Shown here piece after piece: positions 8,010 to 17,047 of a DNA stretch of 45,288 nucleotides. The position numbers and the translations under genes were made by a program. Origin of the DNA: Deltaproteobacteria bacterium. Lineage in GTDB: Bacteria; Desulfobacterota; Desulfovibrionia; Desulfovibrionales; Desulfovibrionaceae. The stretch's first letter is position 1. Every line of letters starts with the position of its first letter. Location of the stretch: contig SAAX01000017.1 of the NCBI GenBank assembly GCA_009929215.1, positions 1 through 45,288 of the forward strand. Reading direction: 5' to 3'. A model generated the notes under the pieces. It was given only the letters and a program-made list of their open reading frames with translations, was not told where the DNA came from and made no database searches.

Positions 8010-9338
8010 ATGGCGCAACTTTGGCCCGGTATGGGCGGCCCTTCCATCAATTACATTTCTGATGCCCCCAGCGAAAGCTGGCAGCAAACATGGCCGCGCA
8101 GCCTTGTGCTGCTGGGCTCCACGGGCTCCATTGGGCGCAGCACGCTGGCCGTGGCTGCGGCGCACCCGCAGCTTTTTCGCATGGTGGGCTTTGCCTGTGC
8201 CCGCAATGTGCAGCGTCTGGCCGAGCAGGCCCTTGAATGGCGCCCCCACCACCTTGCCGTGCTGGATGAGGAATCCGCAGACAAGCTGCGCACCCTGCTG
8301 CCCGCAGACTATCGGCCACGCATCCTTGTGGGACGCGAGGGCTACGCCGAACTGGCGTCGCTGCCAGAAGCCTCCACCGTGCTTTCTGCCCAGGTGGGCG
8401 CGGCTGGCCTTGCCGGAACACTGGCGGCAGCCTTGGCGGGCAAGGTGATCTGCCTTGCCAACAAGGAATCGCTGGTGCTGGCGGGCGACCTAGTGCGCCG
8501 CGTGTGCGCGCGCACGGGCGCTGTGGTGCTGCCTGTCGATTCGGAGCACAACGCCATTTTTCAGTGCCTTGCGGGGCGCGGGCAGGAAGTGCAGCGGCTC
8601 ATTCTTACGGCTTCGGGCGGGCCTTTTCGCGGCTGGAGCCGCGAGGCTCTGGGCAAGGTCACCATAGAGCAGGCTCTCAACCACCCCAACTGGAGCATGG
8701 GCGCCAAGATCACCATCGACTCGGCCACGCTCATGAACAAGGGGCTTGAAGTTATTGAGGCTTTTCACCTCTACGGCTTGCCTGTCGAACGTATCAAGGT
8801 GCTGGTGCACCCGCAGTCTGTAGTGCATTCGCTTGTGGAATTTCATGACGGCAGCCAGCTGGCCCAACTGGGCACGCCCGACATGCGCATGGCCATTGCC
8901 GCCTGCCTGCTCTGGCCCCGCTGCGTGCCGGTCAATGTGCCGCCGCTCGACCTTACGGCCAAGCCGCTTACCTTCCACGAGCCGGACGAATCTGCATTTC
9001 CCTGCCTTGGATTGGCCAGGCAGGTGCTTGAAAAGCGTGGCGGCCGCTGCGTTGTGCTCAACGCCGCCAACGAGGCAGCAGTAGACCTGTTTCTCAACGG
9101 GCGCTGCGCCTTTATGGACATACCCCGGCTGATACTGGCCGCGCTGGAGGCGCACGGCGCTTCCAACCCCGGCAACCAGCCTTTTTGCACGCCCCTGGAC
9201 GGTGCGACCCTGCCCGCAGATGCGGACACCGCCCTGAAACGTGAGGCGCATACATTGGCGGATCGTATGCAGAGTCTTGACCGCCAGAGCCGCGAGCTTG
9301 TGTACACCCTGGCCCGCGACGGAGGTTTCTTGTGCTGA
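8010..9338 (+). CDS. dxr: 1-deoxy-D-xylulose 5-phosphate reductoisomerase
   Basis: Second step of the MEP isoprenoid pathway: DXP to MEP with NADPH. The dinucleotide fold starts with LLGSTGSIG (residues 34-42); the metal and substrate sites are in LANKESLVLAG, LPVDSEHNAIFQCL and TASGGPF, and HPNWSMGAKITIDSATLMNKGLE is near invariant. AAGGA at 7995-7999 supports ATG 8010, giving 442 residues; the first 30 residues are an unmatched leader, and a start at the ATG coding Met8 is possible. An upstream ATG at 7956 has no ribosome site. Product feeds uppS. The stop overlaps the rseP start. Confidence 0.95.
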   Translation: MAQLWPGMGGPSINYISDAPSESWQQTWPRSLVLLGSTGSIGRSTLAVAAAHPQLFRMVGFACARNVQRLAEQALEWRPHHLAVLDEESADKLRTLLPADYRPRILVGREGYAELASLPEASTVLSAQVGAAGLAGTLAAALAGKVICLANKESLVLAGDLVRRVCARTGAVVLPVDSEHNAIFQCLAGRGQEVQRLILTASGGPFRGWSREALGKVTIEQALNHPNWSMGAKITIDSATLMNKGLEVIEAFHLYGLPVERIKVLVHPQSVVHSLVEFHDGSQLAQLGTPDMRMAIAACLLWPRCVPVNVPPLDLTAKPLTFHEPDESAFPCLGLARQVLEKRGGRCVVLNAANEAAVDLFLNGRCAFMDIPRLILAALEAHGASNPGNQPFCTPLDGATLPADADTALKREAHTLADRMQSLDRQSRELVYTLARDGGFLC

Positions 9339-10528
9339 CAACAGTTATTGCAGTTGTGGTCGTTCTTGGCGGCCTGATCTTTTTTCACGAACTGGGGCAC
9401 TTTGCCGTAGCCCGCTGGCTGGGCATGGGTGTTTCCACCTTTTCGCTGGGCTTTGGCCCCAAAATTCTCAAATACCGCAAGGGCAAGACAGAATACGCCC
9501 TTTCACTGGTTCCACTGGGCGGATATGTGGCCCTGGTGGGCGAAAGCGACCCCAAGGATATCCCCGCTGGCTTTACCGAAAAGGAAAGCTTTGCCTTGCG
9601 CCCCGCTTGGCAACGCCTGCTTGTGGTGGCAGCTGGCCCTGTGGCCAACATCATTCTGGCATGGCTGCTGTGTTGGTCACTGGCCCTTGGCTGGGGCACG
9701 CCCATTTTGCTGCCGCAGGTTGGCGGCGTGGTGCAGAATGGTCCGGCAGACAAGGCGGGCATTCAGCCCGGCGATACCATTGTGAGCATCAACGGCGTTG
9801 CTATCAGCAACTGGCAAACCATGGCCGACACCATTGCCCAAAGCGATGGCAAAACGCTTGAAGTTACCATCTCGCGCCCCGACATGGCCCCGCAGGCACA
9901 ATCTGCCAAGGAAACCGACAACACTGCCGCCAAGCCCGAACAGGCCGAGACAGCATTGGGCGAGGCAGCACAGGCGCAACAGGGCATGATTATCAGCGTG
10001 GAACTCACGCCCGAGCGCTCTATCCGCAAAACAATTTTTGGCGAAGAAGAAAGCGCATGGCTCATCGGCATTCGCAACTCTGGCGCAGTGCGCCTTGAGC
10101 GCCACAACTTTGCGGGCGCAGCCATTGCCGGAGCCGGACAGACCGCCGACATGGTTTCGCTGACATGGCAAAGCTTTGTGAAGCTGGCCGAGCGCGTGGT
10201 TCCGCTGGATCAGGTGGGCGGGCCCATCATGATCATGCAGATGGTTGGCAAACAGGCCCACGAGGGCCTAGCCGGTCTGCTGGCACTGGCGGCGCTGATC
10301 AGCATCAACCTTGGCATTCTGAACCTTTTGCCCATCCCCGTGCTCGACGGTGGGCAGATTATGTTTTGTCTGTGGGAGATCATTTTTCGCCGTCCGCCCA
10401 ACCCCCGTTTTCAGGAATACGCCATGCGCGTGGGCATTGCCCTGCTGGTATGCCTCATGCTGCTGGCAACCTACAATGACTTGTGGCGTATTCTCAAAAA
10501 TACCGGCTGGTTCGGGAGCGGCTCATAA
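9332..10528 (+). CDS. rseP: RIP metalloprotease RseP (site-2 protease)
   Basis: Intramembrane zinc protease that cleaves anti-sigma factors and signal peptide remnants. HELGH in the first membrane helix (about residues 20-24) is the zinc motif, and NLLPIPVLDGGQ near the C terminus supplies the third ligand. A single PDZ domain spans about residues 125-185 (GPADKAGIQPGD). After it comes an Ala/Gln/Lys-rich insert of about 35 residues. Starts at GTG 9332 with GGAGG at 9321-9325, overlapping dxr by seven bases. Length 398 is between the one-PDZ and two-PDZ forms. dxr-rseP adjacency is common in proteobacteria. Confidence 0.94.
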   Translation: MLTTVIAVVVVLGGLIFFHELGHFAVARWLGMGVSTFSLGFGPKILKYRKGKTEYALSLVPLGGYVALVGESDPKDIPAGFTEKESFALRPAWQRLLVVAAGPVANIILAWLLCWSLALGWGTPILLPQVGGVVQNGPADKAGIQPGDTIVSINGVAISNWQTMADTIAQSDGKTLEVTISRPDMAPQAQSAKETDNTAAKPEQAETALGEAAQAQQGMIISVELTPERSIRKTIFGEEESAWLIGIRNSGAVRLERHNFAGAAIAGAGQTADMVSLTWQSFVKLAERVVPLDQVGGPIMIMQMVGKQAHEGLAGLLALAALISINLGILNLLPIPVLDGGQIMFCLWEIIFRRPPNPRFQEYAMRVGIALLVCLMLLATYNDLWRILKNTGWFGSGS

Positions 10529-11382
10529 TGCAGGCCGGCACGGGGCTCGAGCTTATCCTTAACGCCGCCGAGGGCGCGTTGCAGATCATCGTGACCGAAG
10601 ATGAGCGGCTGCTCTGCGTGCAGGAATGGCACAAGGCCGACCGGGCCACGGAAATTCTGGCTCCCGCCCTGGCCGAAATTTGCACTGCCCTTGGCATTGC
10701 GCCCGCCGCATTCAGGCGCATTGCCTGCGTGCGCGGGCCGGGGTCGTTTACCGGCATACGGCTGGTGCTCACCACCGCCGCCGCTCTGCGCCGCGTTGGG
10801 CAGGCCCGCCTTGCGGGGCTGGACTACATGCAGGCACTGGCCACCAGCGCCGTTTTGCAGCATAACCTGTTTTACGGCACGCCCGTGTGGGTGCTTACCC
10901 ACGCCCGCCGCAACCTTGTGCACTGCCAGCCCTTTATGTCCTATGGCCCACAAATTCCGGCCCAGCCGCTCAATGCCGTTGACCTGTGTTCCCCGCGAGA
11001 GGCCCTGGGCCGTATGCAGGCAGCCCTGCACAATCCCTTGCCAGAAGGCACAGACCAGCACCGCTGCGCCCACGTTTGTGGCAGCGGGCTGGCCCGCAAT
11101 GCAGAAGTGTTTGGCGAGCTGGCGGGCATGCGCATGGTAGTGGCCCCCGAGCAGGCCGAAATGATCGCCATGCCGCGTCTGGTCAGCCCGGACTCAGCCT
11201 CGCTCTGCCTGCTGGCCCGCCACGGCGACTACTTTGACGCCGACATAGAACCGCTTTATGTGCGGCCCTGCGACGCGGTGGAAAACCTGCCCCAGCTTGC
11301 ACCCCGCATGGGCATGAGCGGCGAGCACGCCCTTGCGGCTCTCGATTCCATGCTGGAACGCGCCCCCCAAAGCGAAATTTGA
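10528..11382 (+). CDS. tsaB: tRNA threonylcarbamoyladenosine biosynthesis protein TsaB
   Basis: Non-catalytic partner of TsaD in forming t6A37 on ANN-decoding tRNAs. The ASKHA-fold N domain carries CVRGPGSFTGIRLVLTTAAALRR, the hallmark of TsaB. The 284 residues are longer than E. coli TsaB (231), mostly through a looser C-terminal half. The ATG overlaps the rseP stop (TAATG) with GGGAG upstream. Last gene of the dxr-rseP-tsaB unit. Confidence 0.88.
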   Translation: MQAGTGLELILNAAEGALQIIVTEDERLLCVQEWHKADRATEILAPALAEICTALGIAPAAFRRIACVRGPGSFTGIRLVLTTAAALRRVGQARLAGLDYMQALATSAVLQHNLFYGTPVWVLTHARRNLVHCQPFMSYGPQIPAQPLNAVDLCSPREALGRMQAALHNPLPEGTDQHRCAHVCGSGLARNAEVFGELAGMRMVVAPEQAEMIAMPRLVSPDSASLCLLARHGDYFDADIEPLYVRPCDAVENLPQLAPRMGMSGEHALAALDSMLERAPQSEI

Positions 11383-11479
11383 GACTTCCCACACACTGCC
11401 GCAGCACAAGGCTGTTGTGTGGATTAAATTTCATAGCAATCCACTGTGTTTATCACCAAACCACAACGCGGAGAACCCC

Positions 11480-12094
11480 ATGATCCGTAACATCCGCCAT
11501 TCACTCTCCATGCTGCTCTCACTGGCCGCTCTGGCACTCGTGCCCGCAAGCCCTGCCGTCCAGGCGGCAGAAACAGCCACACGTATGGAATTGCCCGCCC
11601 CCAACAAAACCGGCGGCATGCCTCTGATGCAAGCCCTGAGCGCGCGGCACTCCACCAAGACCAACTACAGCGGCGCGGCCCTTTCGGCCCAGCAGCTCAG
11701 CGACCTTTTGTGGGCCACCTGGGGCGTTAACCGTGAGGATGGCCGCAGAACCGCCCCCACCGCCATGAACAGGCAGGACGTGCGCGTCTATGTGGCCCTT
11801 GAAAACGGCGTGTGGCAGTACGATGCGGGCCATGCCCTGATCAAGGTGCTGGACGGCGACTGGCGCGGCCAGATGGGCGGCGGTTCACTCACCCTGCTCT
11901 ACGCCATTCCGCAGGACAACGAGTGGGGCGGGGCCCATGTGGGATCGCTCTACCAGAATGCGGCGCTGTACTGCGCCTCCGCAGGTTTGGGCAACTTTGT
12001 GCACGTTTCCGGCCTGCACGCGCTGGACGGCAAGCTGCCCCTGCCCGAAGGCTGGAAGGTCTATATCATTCAAACCGTAGGTCTGCTAAAGTAG
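11480..12094 (+). CDS. Exported nitroreductase family protein (SagB/ThcOx-like)
   Basis: A 204-residue flavoprotein with an N-terminal signal peptide: basic MIRNIRH, hydrophobic core MLLSLAALALVPA and a likely cut after VQA (about residue 31). The mature part has ARHSTKTNY, the Arg-rich FMN-phosphate motif of nitroreductases, then LSAQQLSDLLWATWGVNR and the C-terminal GNFVHVSG. FMN-dependent reductases are normally cytoplasmic, so a secreted form is uncommon; such exported members recur in anaerobes. GCGGAG upstream sets ATG 11480. Substrate unknown. It stands alone with a terminator behind it. Confidence 0.82.
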   Translation: MIRNIRHSLSMLLSLAALALVPASPAVQAAETATRMELPAPNKTGGMPLMQALSARHSTKTNYSGAALSAQQLSDLLWATWGVNREDGRRTAPTAMNRQDVRVYVALENGVWQYDAGHALIKVLDGDWRGQMGGGSLTLLYAIPQDNEWGGAHVGSLYQNAALYCASAGLGNFVHVSGLHALDGKLPLPEGWKVYIIQTVGLLK

Positions 12095-12114
12095 ACGTAC
12101 AACTCAAGCAACGC

Positions 12115-12164
12115 AAAAAGCCCCCGATCTGGTCTGCACTCTGGCCAGAAACGGGGGCTTTTTT
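12115..12164 (+). terminator. Bidirectional intrinsic terminator
   Basis: AAAAAGCCCCCG and CGGGGGCTTTTTT enclose a smaller TCTGG/CCAGA stem. T-runs follow on both strands, so it can end the nitroreductase transcript from the left and the PHP phosphatase operon from the right. Confidence 0.88.
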
Positions 12165-12201
12165 GATCAGTATTATGGCTGCCAACACAGCGATAGGGCA
12201 G

Positions 12202-13068
12202 CTAAAAATTCAGCTCCAAACGCTCACGCCCCACGCAGATGCGGCTGCGAGAAAATCCGTAGGCAGCGGCATAGGCTGCCAGCTCGGCAAAGTGCGAGCC
12301 CGTATCATCGGTATTGTGCGCGTCTGAACCAAAGCTGATGGTCAGCCCGAGGTCTGCGGCAAGCCGCATGATGGCCGGGCCGGGGTAGGGCTCGTGAAAG
12401 GGCTTGCGCAATCCGGCAGAAGAAACTTCCATGGCTGTATCTGTGGCGCGCATGGCTTCAAGCACGGCGGCTATGCGGTCTGTGCTGCCAGGCAGGCCCA
12501 GCCATGCCTGAAAATCATCGTAGCAGCACACCTTGATAAAGTCCGGGTGGGCCACCACATCAACCATGCCGCTGGCGGCCAGCTCGCGCATGAGGTCATA
12601 ATAGGCATTATAGCGGGCAAAACGCTCGGCGCGCTCAACTTCTGCCCCCCAGAAACGCGGCGAACCCACGGGCACCTCGCCCACAAAATGCAGGCCGCCA
12701 ATGATGTAGTCAAAGGGGTAGTGCCCGATAACGTCACGCATCCAGGGCATGTTTACGGGCAGCCAGTCCAGCTCCATGCCCATGAGCACGCGCGGTGACC
12801 CCGCCTTACCACCTGCCAGGCCGCCCGCATGTCCACCCGCCGGGCTGGCGGTTTGCTCTCTAAGGGCCATGACCTCGGCGGCATAGGCAGGAAAGGTAAC
12901 GGCAAGGTCGCCCTTGTACAGGGGGCAGGAATAGCCGGGAGGCAGGGGCGAGTGCTCTGAAAAGCCGTACCATGCCAGATTGTGCGCCTGTGCGGCGGCA
13001 AACATTTCGCTCACAGTGGCAAGGCCGTGCGAAGCGATGGTATGGTTATGAACATCGGCGCAGATCAT
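12202..13068 (-). CDS. PHP-type histidinol-phosphatase
   Basis: Likely dephosphorylates L-histidinol phosphate, the penultimate part of histidine synthesis. The metal-binding motifs of the PHP fold are all present: DVHNHT (residues 5-10), SEHSPLP, MELDW, GGLHFVG, VVAHPDF and SDAHN near the C terminus. 288 residues fits HisK/HisJ. A Gly/Ala-rich loop (about residues 75-90) is a likely insert. AGGAGA precedes the ATG. It is the last gene of a minus-strand operon with ribF, and hisI-hisG lie 3.5 kb away, which supports the histidine assignment over other PHP phosphoesterases. Confidence 0.82.
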   Translation of the reverse strand: MICADVHNHTIASHGLATVSEMFAAAQAHNLAWYGFSEHSPLPPGYSCPLYKGDLAVTFPAYAAEVMALREQTASPAGGHAGGLAGGKAGSPRVLMGMELDWLPVNMPWMRDVIGHYPFDYIIGGLHFVGEVPVGSPRFWGAEVERAERFARYNAYYDLMRELAASGMVDVVAHPDFIKVCCYDDFQAWLGLPGSTDRIAAVLEAMRATDTAMEVSSAGLRKPFHEPYPGPAIMRLAADLGLTISFGSDAHNTDDTGSHFAELAAYAAAYGFSRSRICVGRERLELNF

Positions 13069-13094
13069 GCTTTCTCCTGCCGCAGCGGGCCCGC

Positions 13095-14021
13095 CTAATA
13101 CGCAGCCTGTGCCAGCAGGGCACGCGCGTCTTTTACGTCCAGGGCGATGCGTTCCTTGAGGGCCTCCACCGAGGCAAAACGCTCCTCGCCGCGCACACGG
13201 GCCACAAATTCCAGGCGCATCATCTGGCCGTAGAGATTTTTTCCGTCTTCAAGCAAAAACGTTTCAACGCCCAGCTCGTTGTCGCCAAAGGTGGGCTTGC
13301 GCCCCACGCAGGTAACCGCTGGCCACTTGTGCCCGTTGAGCGAGGCACGGGTGGCGTACACGCCTTCCACGGGCAGCACCACGTCTGGTTTGCGCTGGTT
13401 GGCAGTGGGAAAGCCCAGGCCTGCCCCGCGTCCGTCGCCGTGCACCACCTCGCCGCTAAAACCGTGAAACCGGCCCAGCAGGTTTGCGGCTTGAGCCACA
13501 TCGCCCTGACCGATCAAGCCGCGTAATGAGGTGGAGCTGACCACCGTGCCGCTCACCAGTACGGGTTCAAGCTGCTCTACAGTAAAGCCCGTGAGTGCAC
13601 CCAACTCGCGCAGCACAGAAACCTGCCCCCCACGGTTACGGCCCAGCGTAAAATCATAGCCCACAACCAGACGGCGCAAGCGCATGGGTTCAAGAATATG
13701 CTGCACAAAGGTTCCCGCTTCAAGGGCGGCCAGCTCACGCGTAAAGGGCAGCTCAAGCACGCAGGAAACGCCCAGCGATTCCAGCAGGGCAAGCCTGTCT
13801 TCACGCGTGGTAATGGGCATGTGCCCGCGCTCGGGAAAAAGCACCTGACGGGGGTGCGGCCAGAAGGTCATGACCACAGGGGTCAGCCCTTCCTGTGCGG
13901 CCACCTCCAGCGTGCGGCGGATAAGCGCCTGATGACCAAGATGAACGCCGTCAAAGTTGCCGATGGTGACCGCCGAACCCTCCAGGGTTCCCAGCGCGTC
14001 TACTGAGTGGACTATTTTCAT
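13095..14021 (-). CDS. ribF: Bifunctional riboflavin kinase / FAD synthetase
   Basis: Converts riboflavin to FMN and FMN to FAD. The N-terminal nucleotidyltransferase domain has TIGNFDGVHLGHQALI (about residues 20-35) with the HxGH-type motif, and the C-terminal kinase domain has GRGAGLGFPTAN (the family's PTAN motif), VYATRASLNG and the C-terminal FVARVRGEERFASVEAL. The 308 residues are normal. ATG 14021 has only a weak GGGAA upstream. 26 bp separate it from the PHP gene downstream. Confidence 0.95.
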   Translation of the reverse strand: MKIVHSVDALGTLEGSAVTIGNFDGVHLGHQALIRRTLEVAAQEGLTPVVMTFWPHPRQVLFPERGHMPITTREDRLALLESLGVSCVLELPFTRELAALEAGTFVQHILEPMRLRRLVVGYDFTLGRNRGGQVSVLRELGALTGFTVEQLEPVLVSGTVVSSTSLRGLIGQGDVAQAANLLGRFHGFSGEVVHGDGRGAGLGFPTANQRKPDVVLPVEGVYATRASLNGHKWPAVTCVGRKPTFGDNELGVETFLLEDGKNLYGQMMRLEFVARVRGEERFASVEALKERIALDVKDARALLAQAAY

Positions 14022-14062
14022 TAGATATGTCGGTTCCCGAACAGATAACGCACGCCCGGCCC

Positions 14063-14560
14063 TTAGATAAGCCGGTCGAAAACGAGTTTGTAAATCTTGC
14101 GGATGTGCAGCACCAGCTTGAGGTTGATGCTTTTAGCCTGATTGGGATCCTGGGTGGAAAATGAGCACAGATGCCGCGCCACTTCGCTAAAATCGGCATC
14201 GCCGCGCGGCTCAATCATGGCCCAGTATTCCCTGGCACGGTTCAGCAGATGGGAGCTGTACTTGTCTCTGTGGGCCTGCGCGTATTCCTGCAAAAAAAGC
14301 TCAAACATGCAGGTGGCATCCACGGGAAAAGACCGGGCCAGAGCAAGCCGCCACAGGGCAATATACAGGCCCATCAGTTCGCCCCGCATCTGGCGGCGGC
14401 GCATTATCTGTATGCGCTTGATACCCAGCAGTTCGAGCTCAAGCGTAAAATCGGCATCTGCCAGCAGTGCCTTAAAATTCTCCAAAGCCGCACGGGCGGC
14501 TTCGTGAGGGGCTTTGTCGCGCACTGCCCCCTGTGCGGTGGTATCTTCGCTGTTCTGCAT
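14063..14560 (-). CDS. Conserved hypothetical protein
   Basis: A 165-residue, mostly helical, cytoplasmic protein I do not recognise. It is charged, with an Arg-rich patch IMRRRQMRGE in the middle and no membrane segment, cysteine cluster or catalytic motif that I can see. ATG 14560 is chosen; a GTG at 14569 is also in frame. It sits between a DEAD-box helicase gene and ribF with gaps of 36 and 41 bp, so it is probably cotranscribed. Codon use is like its neighbours, which supports a real gene. Confidence 0.6.
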   Translation of the reverse strand: MQNSEDTTAQGAVRDKAPHEAARAALENFKALLADADFTLELELLGIKRIQIMRRRQMRGELMGLYIALWRLALARSFPVDATCMFELFLQEYAQAHRDKYSSHLLNRAREYWAMIEPRGDADFSEVARHLCSFSTQDPNQAKSINLKLVLHIRKIYKLVFDRLI

Positions 14561-14596
14561 GGCTGTCACACTGTATGTTTTTCAAACTCAAAATGC

Positions 14597-16363
14597 CTAG
14601 TTTTCGCCCTCTTTGGGCGACCCCTGGCCCTGCCCCTCGGCAGATTGCCTTGCAGCACCGTCTGTACCCTGTGCGCCACGGCTACGCGATGAGCGGCGGC
14701 GGCGTTTGCCCGACCGCGAAGGCTGCCCCTCGCCCGAGTCGGTAGTGTCGGCGGCTCCGTTGTGCGGGGCCGTGCCGTGTTGGGCAGAATCCCTCTCCCG
14801 TCCAGAATCTCTGTCACGGGCAGGGGCCTGACCATCGGCGGCATCGCTGCCGCGCCCACCAGAGGGCTTGCCGCGCCCAGAGCGCGCACGTGTTTGCCGG
14901 CCCTGATCTTGCTGCCGTTCAGCAGCCCGGGGCTTGCCGTCGGGAAAGCGCGTTTCGCGCAGGCTTTCCTGATGGCAGGCATCCAGCAGCATGGCCAGCA
15001 ACAGTGCGTTGTCTTCTTCATCGCTCTGCGTTGCAAGATCGCGCGCCAGTTGAGCGTAACGCCCAACGCGCATGCGCTCAAGCCCCGTGAGCTTGCGAAA
15101 CCGCCCCTCAAGAATGGCCGTAAGGCGCGTTCCGGCCACCAGGGCCACGTCTTCGTCTGTGGGCAGAGGCAGGTTCATGATACCTATTTTGTAGTGCTTG
15201 GCTATGCGGTCAAGCTCCATGCGCTGCATCACGTCCACCAGCGAAATGACCGTACCGGCAGCGCCAGCGCGGCCCGTGCGTCCGGCACGGTGGATGTAGC
15301 TTTCGTGATCTTCGGGCGGCTCATACAGAAAAACGTGCGAAAGCTGCGGAATATCAATACCGCGCGCAGCCACATCTGTGGCCACAAGATACTGTAACTT
15401 GCCCTGACGTATCTTTTCAAGCACGGCCTCGCGCCGCGACTGCGAAAGATCGGCAGAAAGTTCGTCGGCGCTGTAGCCAAAGCCCTGCAACACGCCCGTC
15501 ACATAATGCACATTAGACTTGGTATTGCAAAAAATTATGGCCGAGGCGGGGTTTTCTGTTTCCAGCAGGCGCACAAGGGCCCGGTCTTTGTCCATGGGCT
15601 TCACCTCGCAAAAGAGGTGCTGCACTTCGGCAACGTGCACTTCTTTTTGCGAAAGCGAAAGCATGGCCGGTTCTGCCATAAATTCACGCGCCAGCCTGAG
15701 CACATGGGGCGGATACGTGGCAGAGAACAGGCAGGTATGCAGGCGCTTTTGCGGCAGATACCGCTGGATTTCCTTCATGTCGGGGTAAAACCCGATGGAA
15801 AGCATGCGGTCGGCCTCGTCAAAAACCAGCACGCGCAGGTCGCGCAGTTCCATGGTGCGGCGCAGTAGATGGTCAAGCACGCGGCCGGGCGTGCCCACAA
15901 TAACCTGAGCACCGTCGCGCAGGGCGTCCATCTGCTTTTTGTAGCCCACGCCGCCGTAAACGGCCACAGTACGGATGCCGGTTTCTGCAAAAATTATGGC
16001 TGCCTCGCGCTCAACCTGAACGGCGAGCTCACGCGTGGGGGCAAGCACCAGGGCCTGCGGCGCCTTGAGATCGGCTGAAATATGGGGAAGCATGGGCAAG
16101 AGGTAGCAGCCGGTCTTGCCGCTGCCGGTGCGTGACTGCACCATGATATCGCGCCCGGCCAGCAGGTAGGGCAAGGCCAGCGACTGCACGGGCATAAGGC
16201 TTTGCCAGCCAGCCCGGCGGCAGGCGTCGCCTACTGCCTGCGGCAGTTCTTCAAGAGAAACCCTGGCCAGGGAATTTTCGGGTTCACTGACGGATATGCC
16301 TTGCAGGGCGCCGTCAGATGCAGCATCCGCATGTTCATTCACAGAATAATCGTGTTCTGCCAT
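14597..16363 (-). CDS. DEAD-box ATP-dependent RNA helicase
   Basis: A 588-residue RNA helicase. Motifs in order: Q motif (GWQSLMPVQ), motif I SRTGSGKT, Ia PTRELA, Ib TPGRVLDH, II DEAD, III SAT, V VATDVAARGID, VI HRAGRTGRAG. After the two RecA-like domains comes a linker region and a long low-complexity C-terminal tail (about 120 residues) rich in Arg, Ser, Gly and Asp, ending in a basic RRRRSSRSRG patch suited to RNA binding. The frame stays open upstream to 17314, but that stretch overlaps hisI and hisG on the other strand; ATG 16363 (MAEHDYSVNEHAD) is the sensible start, with 16393 as an alternative. RhlE/CsdA type not resolved. Confidence 0.92.
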   Translation of the reverse strand: MAEHDYSVNEHADAASDGALQGISVSEPENSLARVSLEELPQAVGDACRRAGWQSLMPVQSLALPYLLAGRDIMVQSRTGSGKTGCYLLPMLPHISADLKAPQALVLAPTRELAVQVEREAAIIFAETGIRTVAVYGGVGYKKQMDALRDGAQVIVGTPGRVLDHLLRRTMELRDLRVLVFDEADRMLSIGFYPDMKEIQRYLPQKRLHTCLFSATYPPHVLRLAREFMAEPAMLSLSQKEVHVAEVQHLFCEVKPMDKDRALVRLLETENPASAIIFCNTKSNVHYVTGVLQGFGYSADELSADLSQSRREAVLEKIRQGKLQYLVATDVAARGIDIPQLSHVFLYEPPEDHESYIHRAGRTGRAGAAGTVISLVDVMQRMELDRIAKHYKIGIMNLPLPTDEDVALVAGTRLTAILEGRFRKLTGLERMRVGRYAQLARDLATQSDEEDNALLLAMLLDACHQESLRETRFPDGKPRAAERQQDQGRQTRARSGRGKPSGGRGSDAADGQAPARDRDSGRERDSAQHGTAPHNGAADTTDSGEGQPSRSGKRRRRSSRSRGAQGTDGAARQSAEGQGQGSPKEGEN

Positions 16364-16618
16364 GTATTTTCCCGGCGGCTCACCCGCCATAAATAAGTGT
16401 TTCGGTAACGTGCCAGCATGCCACACCCGGCGTTGATTCGCAAGTTGCGCCTTGCAGAGCGCAACCAGCGTGCCCACACAACGCCATGCTTGCGTCCTTG
16501 GGCGCTTGCAGGTAGATTTAACTGTTTGCGCGAAACAAAACGCGCCTGACCAACCCGTATTTTTTGCCCAGCCGTGCCGCACAACGTGCCGCACCACCGG
16601 CACAACAAAGGAGGCCCC
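16364..16618. other. Divergent intergenic region (helicase / hisI)
   Basis: 255 bp between divergently transcribed operons, so it must hold promoters for both. I see small inverted repeats (GTTGCGC/GCGCAAC and GTGCCG/CGGCAC) but no firm promoter. I looked for a His-rich leader peptide ahead of hisI and found none. Confidence 0.5.
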
Positions 16619-17035
16619 ATGTCCTCTTCCCATACTGGCGGCGAAGCCTTGCAGGGCAACCCCGAGTTTCAGCCCGATTTCAGCAAGGGGCTTTTGCCCG
16701 CTATTGCGCAGGATTGCGACAGCGGCGAAGTACTTATGCTGGCCTATATGAATGAAGACGCCTGGCGCAAAACCCTTGAAACAGGCGATGCCCACTACTG
16801 GAGCCGCAGCCGCAAAGAGCTGTGGCACAAGGGCGGCACTTCGGGCAATGTGCAAAAAGTACGCTCGGTGCGGCTTGATTGTGACAATGACACCATACTG
16901 CTGCTCATTGAGCAGATTGGCGGCGCGGCCTGTCATACGGGTAAGCGTTCCTGCTTTTACAGAGAACTGAAGCAAGGCTCGGTGCGGGAATGCAGCCCGC
17001 AGGTTTTTGATCCCCAAAAAGTCTACGGTCGATAG
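16619..17035 (+). CDS. hisI: Phosphoribosyl-AMP cyclohydrolase
   Basis: Third step of histidine synthesis: opens the adenine ring of phosphoribosyl-AMP. The 138-residue, single-domain form lacks the HisE half found in E. coli. Metal and substrate residues are visible in [26 protein letters not shown] (Zn-binding Cys and His) and [17 protein letters not shown] just before the ATG at 16619 sets the start. hisG follows after 12 bp. Confidence 0.96.
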   Translation: MSSSHTGGEALQGNPEFQPDFSKGLLPAIAQDCDSGEVLMLAYMNEDAWRKTLETGDAHYWSRSRKELWHKGGTSGNVQKVRSVRLDCDNDTILLLIEQIGGAACHTGKRSCFYRELKQGSVRECSPQVFDPQKVYGR

Positions 17036-17047
17036 AAGGAAATTCTC

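Noticed and set aside
16415-16546. Possible histidine leader peptide ahead of hisI
   Set aside because: The only reading frame (starting MPHPALIRK) has just two His codons and no competing helices or terminator.
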